The notes beneath the pieces were generated by a model. It had not been told where the DNA came from. It was given only the letters and a program-made list of their open reading frames with translations, and ran no database searches. Source: an uncultured Clostridia bacterium (lineage in GTDB: Bacteria > Bacillota > Clostridia > Christensenellales > Borkfalkiaceae). From it: a stretch of DNA of 7,633 nucleotides. Position 1 is the stretch's first letter. Every line of letters starts with the position of its first letter. This document shows positions 5,536 through 7,633 of the stretch, piece by piece. The DNA lies in NCBI GenBank assembly GCA_934272745.1, contig CAKQSI010000061.1, positions 1-7,633 on the forward strand, written 5' to 3'. A program made the translations under genes and the position numbers.

Positions 5536-6891
5536 TCAGTTTTTGTTTCCGTGTACCGGGGCGGGAATCTTTCCCCCGCGGCGAATAAAGCGGTCGGCGT
5601 TCCCTTTTGACGTCGCCATAACGGGCGCCGAACCGAGCAAGCCGCCGAAAGTCACCGTTTCGCCTACCGTTTTGCCGGGGACGGGAATGACGCGCACCGC
5701 GGTGGTCTTGTTGTTAACCATGCCGATGGCGGCTTCGTCCGCGATGATGGCGGAAATGGTTTCGGCAGAGGTATCGCCGGGGATCGCCACCATGTCGATG
5801 CCCACGCTGCAGACGGCAGTCATCGCTTCCAACTTGGGAAGCGTGAGGTATCCGCCGGCGGCGGCTTCGATCATACCGATATCTTCGCTGACCGGAATGA
5901 ACGCGCCCGAAAGCCCGCCCACGCGGGAACTTGCCATAATGCCGCCTTTTTTTACGGCGTCGTTTAAGATGGCGAGGCAGGCGGTCGTGCCGTGCGCGCC
6001 CACTTTGGAAAGCCCCATTTCCTCTAAAATATGCCCGACGCTGTCCCCCACGACGGGCGTAGGCGCAAGCGAAAGATCGACAATGCCGAATTCCGCGCCC
6101 AGCCGCATCGAGGCTTCTTTCGCAATGAGTTGCCCCACGCGGGTGATTTTAAACGCCGTCTTTTTGACCGTTTCCGCAACGACGGCAATATCGCCGTCCG
6201 GCACCTGTTTTAAGGCGTGATGCACCACGCCGGGTCCGGAAACGCCCACGTTCACCACGGGATCGCCCTCTCCCACGCCATGGAACGCACCCGCCATAAA
6301 GGGGTTATCTTCCACCGCGTTGCAGAACGCGACGAATTTTGCACAGCCGAAACCGTCCTTTTCTTTGGTCAGTTCCGCCGTTTGCTTGACGATTTTGCCG
6401 ACCAGCGCCACCGCGTCCATATTGATACCCGCGCGCGTGGAACCCACGTTCACGCTCGAACACATTTTATCGGTCACGGCAAGCGCTTCGGGAATGCTTT
6501 TGATAAAACTTTCTTCCGCGGAGGTCATGCCCTTTTGCACCAGCGCCGAATAGCCGCCCAAAAAATCCACGCCCACTTCCTTTGCGGCGCGGTCGAGCGC
6601 TTTGGCAAGCACGATTTCTTCCCCCGGGAAAGCGGCTGTAAGCAGGCTTGCGGGCGTAACCGAAACGCGTTTGTTGACGATGGGAACGCCGAATTCCGCG
6701 GAAAGTTCGTTTCCCACGGCGACAAGATTGCCTGCCAGACGGCAGATTTTATCGTAAACGGCGGCGGAAGTCTTTTTTGCGTCGCCCCGGGCGCAATCGA
6801 GCAGACTGACGCCCAACGTAATGGTGCGGACGTCAAAATGCTCCTCTTTGACCATATTGACGGTTTCTAAAATCTCGTATCCCGATAACAT
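5536..6891 (-). CDS. PFL family protein (UPF0210 / DUF711)
   Basis: A 451-residue protein of the UPF0210 (DUF711) family, structurally related to the glycyl-radical pyruvate formate-lyase barrel; its biochemical role is not established. Recognisable blocks: EILETVNMVKEEHFDVRTIT (6-25) then LGVSLLDC (26-33), VPIVNKRVSVTP (69-80), VDFLGGYSALVQKGM (108-122), CSSVNVGSTRAGINMDAV (144-161), KFVAFCNAVEDNPFMAGAF (185-203), GVSGPGVVHHAL (216-227), AHGTTACLAILNDAVKKGG (299-317) and GLSGAFIPVSEDIGMIEAA (326-344). Length and start match the family; the frame is open further upstream, but that part overlaps the ACT gene in another frame. The start is eight bases after the ACT stop, and the GAGG ribosome binding site (6898-6901) overlaps that stop, so translation is probably coupled. 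The ACT/PFL gene pair is widely kept in Bacillota, implying joint action. Confidence 0.95.
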   Translation of the reverse strand: MLSGYEILETVNMVKEEHFDVRTITLGVSLLDCARGDAKKTSAAVYDKICRLAGNLVAVGNELSAEFGVPIVNKRVSVTPASLLTAAFPGEEIVLAKALDRAAKEVGVDFLGGYSALVQKGMTSAEESFIKSIPEALAVTDKMCSSVNVGSTRAGINMDAVALVGKIVKQTAELTKEKDGFGCAKFVAFCNAVEDNPFMAGAFHGVGEGDPVVNVGVSGPGVVHHALKQVPDGDIAVVAETVKKTAFKITRVGQLIAKEASMRLGAEFGIVDLSLAPTPVVGDSVGHILEEMGLSKVGAHGTTACLAILNDAVKKGGIMASSRVGGLSGAFIPVSEDIGMIEAAAGGYLTLPKLEAMTAVCSVGIDMVAIPGDTSAETISAIIADEAAIGMVNNKTTAVRVIPVPGKTVGETVTFGGLLGSAPVMATSKGNADRFIRRGGKIPAPVHGNKN

Positions 6892-6897
6892 GGCGCG

Positions 6898-6901
6898 CCT
6901 C
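6898..6901 (-). promoter_or_regulatory. Ribosome binding site of the PFL gene overlapping the ACT stop codon
   Basis: GAGG on the minus strand shares two bases with the TGA of the ACT gene and lies six bases before the PFL ATG. This layout suggests translational coupling and a fixed ratio of the two proteins. Confidence 0.7.
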
Positions 6902-7172
6902 AGATTTTGTGCATGGCGTTGAAAATTTCTTCGCTCTGCATAAAAATATCCACGCCGATTTTCTCTCCCAGCGCCTTTGCCTCTTCCACAAGCGCGGTCA
7001 GGGGCTTTTGGGCTGCGGAAAGGTCCACCAGCATGATCATGGTAAAGTTCTGTTGCAGAACGGTCTGCGAAATATCTTCGATATTGATGCCGCGCTCGGC
7101 TAAAAACGCGCTGACGCCGGCGATGATTCCCGGCTTGTCTTTGCCGAGAACGGTGACGAATGCTTTTTTCAT
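6900..7172 (-). CDS. ACT domain protein (UPF0237 family)
   Basis: A 90-residue single ACT domain starting MKKAFVTVLGKDKPGIIAGVS and followed by FLAERGINIEDISQTVLQQNF, the beta-alpha-beta-beta-alpha-beta pattern with the Gly of KPGIIAGV at the usual ligand-binding turn. It belongs to the UPF0237 group, related to the GcvR-like ACT proteins. ACT domains bind small ligands, often amino acids, and regulate partners; this one probably works with the PFL protein encoded next to it. The ligand is unknown. The ATG has a GGGAG site (7180-7184) seven bases away and a well-placed promoter, making it the first gene of a two-gene operon. Confidence 0.95.
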   Translation of the reverse strand: MKKAFVTVLGKDKPGIIAGVSAFLAERGINIEDISQTVLQQNFTMIMLVDLSAAQKPLTALVEEAKALGEKIGVDIFMQSEEIFNAMHKI

Positions 7173-7200
7173 GCGCTATCTCCCGTAAAAAACTGCGACC

Positions 7201-7229
7201 AGTATACCATTTTTGCGGAGGTTTTACAA
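7201..7229 (-). promoter_or_regulatory. Sigma-A promoter of the ACT/PFL operon
   Basis: On the minus strand TTGTAA (7224-7229) and TATACT (7201-7206) are 17 bases apart, and TGG directly before the -10 gives an extended TGn element. Transcription would start near 7194, leaving a leader of about 20 bases with room only for the GGGAG site, so regulation by leader RNA is unlikely. Confidence 0.8.
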
Positions 7230-7573
7230 GCAAATACGGGCGGAATCAAAAAAGGCGCGTAAAATTTTTGCTTATACGTGCGAAAAGCGGGCGGAAACGT
7301 CAAAAAACCGGAGGTCTGCTTCTGCCCGACTGCCGGGCTCGTTGAGGCGCAAAACAAATGTGGTTTTAAATGCCGTTTCAAAACTTTCATCCGATTTGTT
7401 GGTTGCGGGCAATTCCCGATGGTGCCACAATGCTTGCCGACGTTAAGCATGCCGCCCGCGGAACGAAACGCGATGCACACAGATATACGACAAGCGCCGT
7501 ACCGCGCGGGAAACGGCAAGCGGTGTCCGTACAAACGGGACGCCGCACATAAACGAACCCCATGCAAACGGCA
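7230..7573. other. Intergenic region with hairpins, no convincing gene
   Basis: No reading frame here has a ribosome binding site or recognisable sequence; a long minus-strand frame (7169-7567) runs over the operon promoter and looks like chance. Inverted repeats are present: ATGCTT/AAGCAT near 7431-7449, and an eight-pair stem CGGTGTCC/GGACGCCG around 7521-7545, close to the terminator at 7574. No good plus-strand promoter was found. A structured RNA on the plus strand is possible. Confidence 0.4.
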
Positions 7574-7624
7574 AGCGCCGCCCGCGGGAATATCCCGCGG
7601 GCGGCGCTATCTGTTTTTTCTTTT
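7574..7624 (+). terminator. Very strong rho-independent terminator, plus strand
   Basis: A perfect 16-bp stem (7574-7589 with 7593-7608; outer half AGCGCCGC) with a three-base ATA loop is followed by TATCTGTTTTTTCTTTT. On the minus strand the stem is followed by TTGCCGTTTGC, a poor tail, so it acts on plus-strand transcripts. No plus-strand gene precedes it within 3 kb in this window. Confidence 0.85.
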
Positions 7625-7633
7625 GTCGTTTTT

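Noticed and set aside
6892..7233. Upstream extension of the PFL protein to 565 residues
   Set aside because: The extra part is the out-of-frame shadow of the ACT gene and covers its promoter; the ATG at 6891 matches family length and has a ribosome binding site.
7169..7567. Minus-strand 132-residue reading frame upstream of the ACT gene
   Set aside because: It overlaps the ACT/PFL promoter and ribosome binding site, lacks its own start signals, and its composition looks like random translation.

Overview
The window reads as a chromosomal segment of a Bacillota (Firmicutes) bacterium, most likely a Clostridia-type gut or anaerobe lineage. The reasons are the ruvC-ruvA-ruvB-queA order, the paired ACT-domain (UPF0237) and PFL/UPF0210 genes, strong purine-rich ribosome binding sites and sigma-A-like promoters. 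Composition is fairly GC-rich, with AT-rich spacers. No rRNA, tRNA, CRISPR array or recognisable insertion sequence was seen.

Left part (1-2924, minus strand): a Holliday-junction-processing operon transcribed right to left as ruvC, ruvA, ruvB, then the start of queA, which runs off the left edge. A good sigma-A-like promoter lies far upstream of ruvC (3172-3200), leaving a leader of about 240 nt with three related repeats. RuvA and RuvB form the branch-migration motor, RuvC cuts the junction, and QueA makes the epoxyqueuosine precursor in tRNA. The ruvC-ruvA spacer holds a four-copy 18-bp tandem repeat that is open in frame on the operon strand.

Middle (3244-4602, plus strand): a divergent 452-residue protein that I read as an argininosuccinate lyase (ArgH) superfamily member. 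It keeps the fold along its length but has lost every catalytic signature, so it is a probable pseudoenzyme. Its 3' end and stop codon sit in a 68-bp tandem repeat, followed by a terminator at 4851-4889.

Spacer (4603-5535): no convincing gene. Two strong terminators frame a stretch of about 460 bases (4890-5349) rich in short inverted repeats, including a near-perfect 22-bp palindrome.

Right part (5536-7229, minus strand): a two-gene operon with a clear promoter (7201-7229), a small ACT-domain protein and a PFL/UPF0210 protein, ending at a terminator at 5350-5380. The last 400 bases hold no convincing gene but end in a very strong plus-strand terminator with no visible plus-strand gene ahead of it.

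The best candidate for something new is the ArgH-like pseudoenzyme divergent from the ruv operon. The in-frame 18-bp repeat and the orphan terminator follow.
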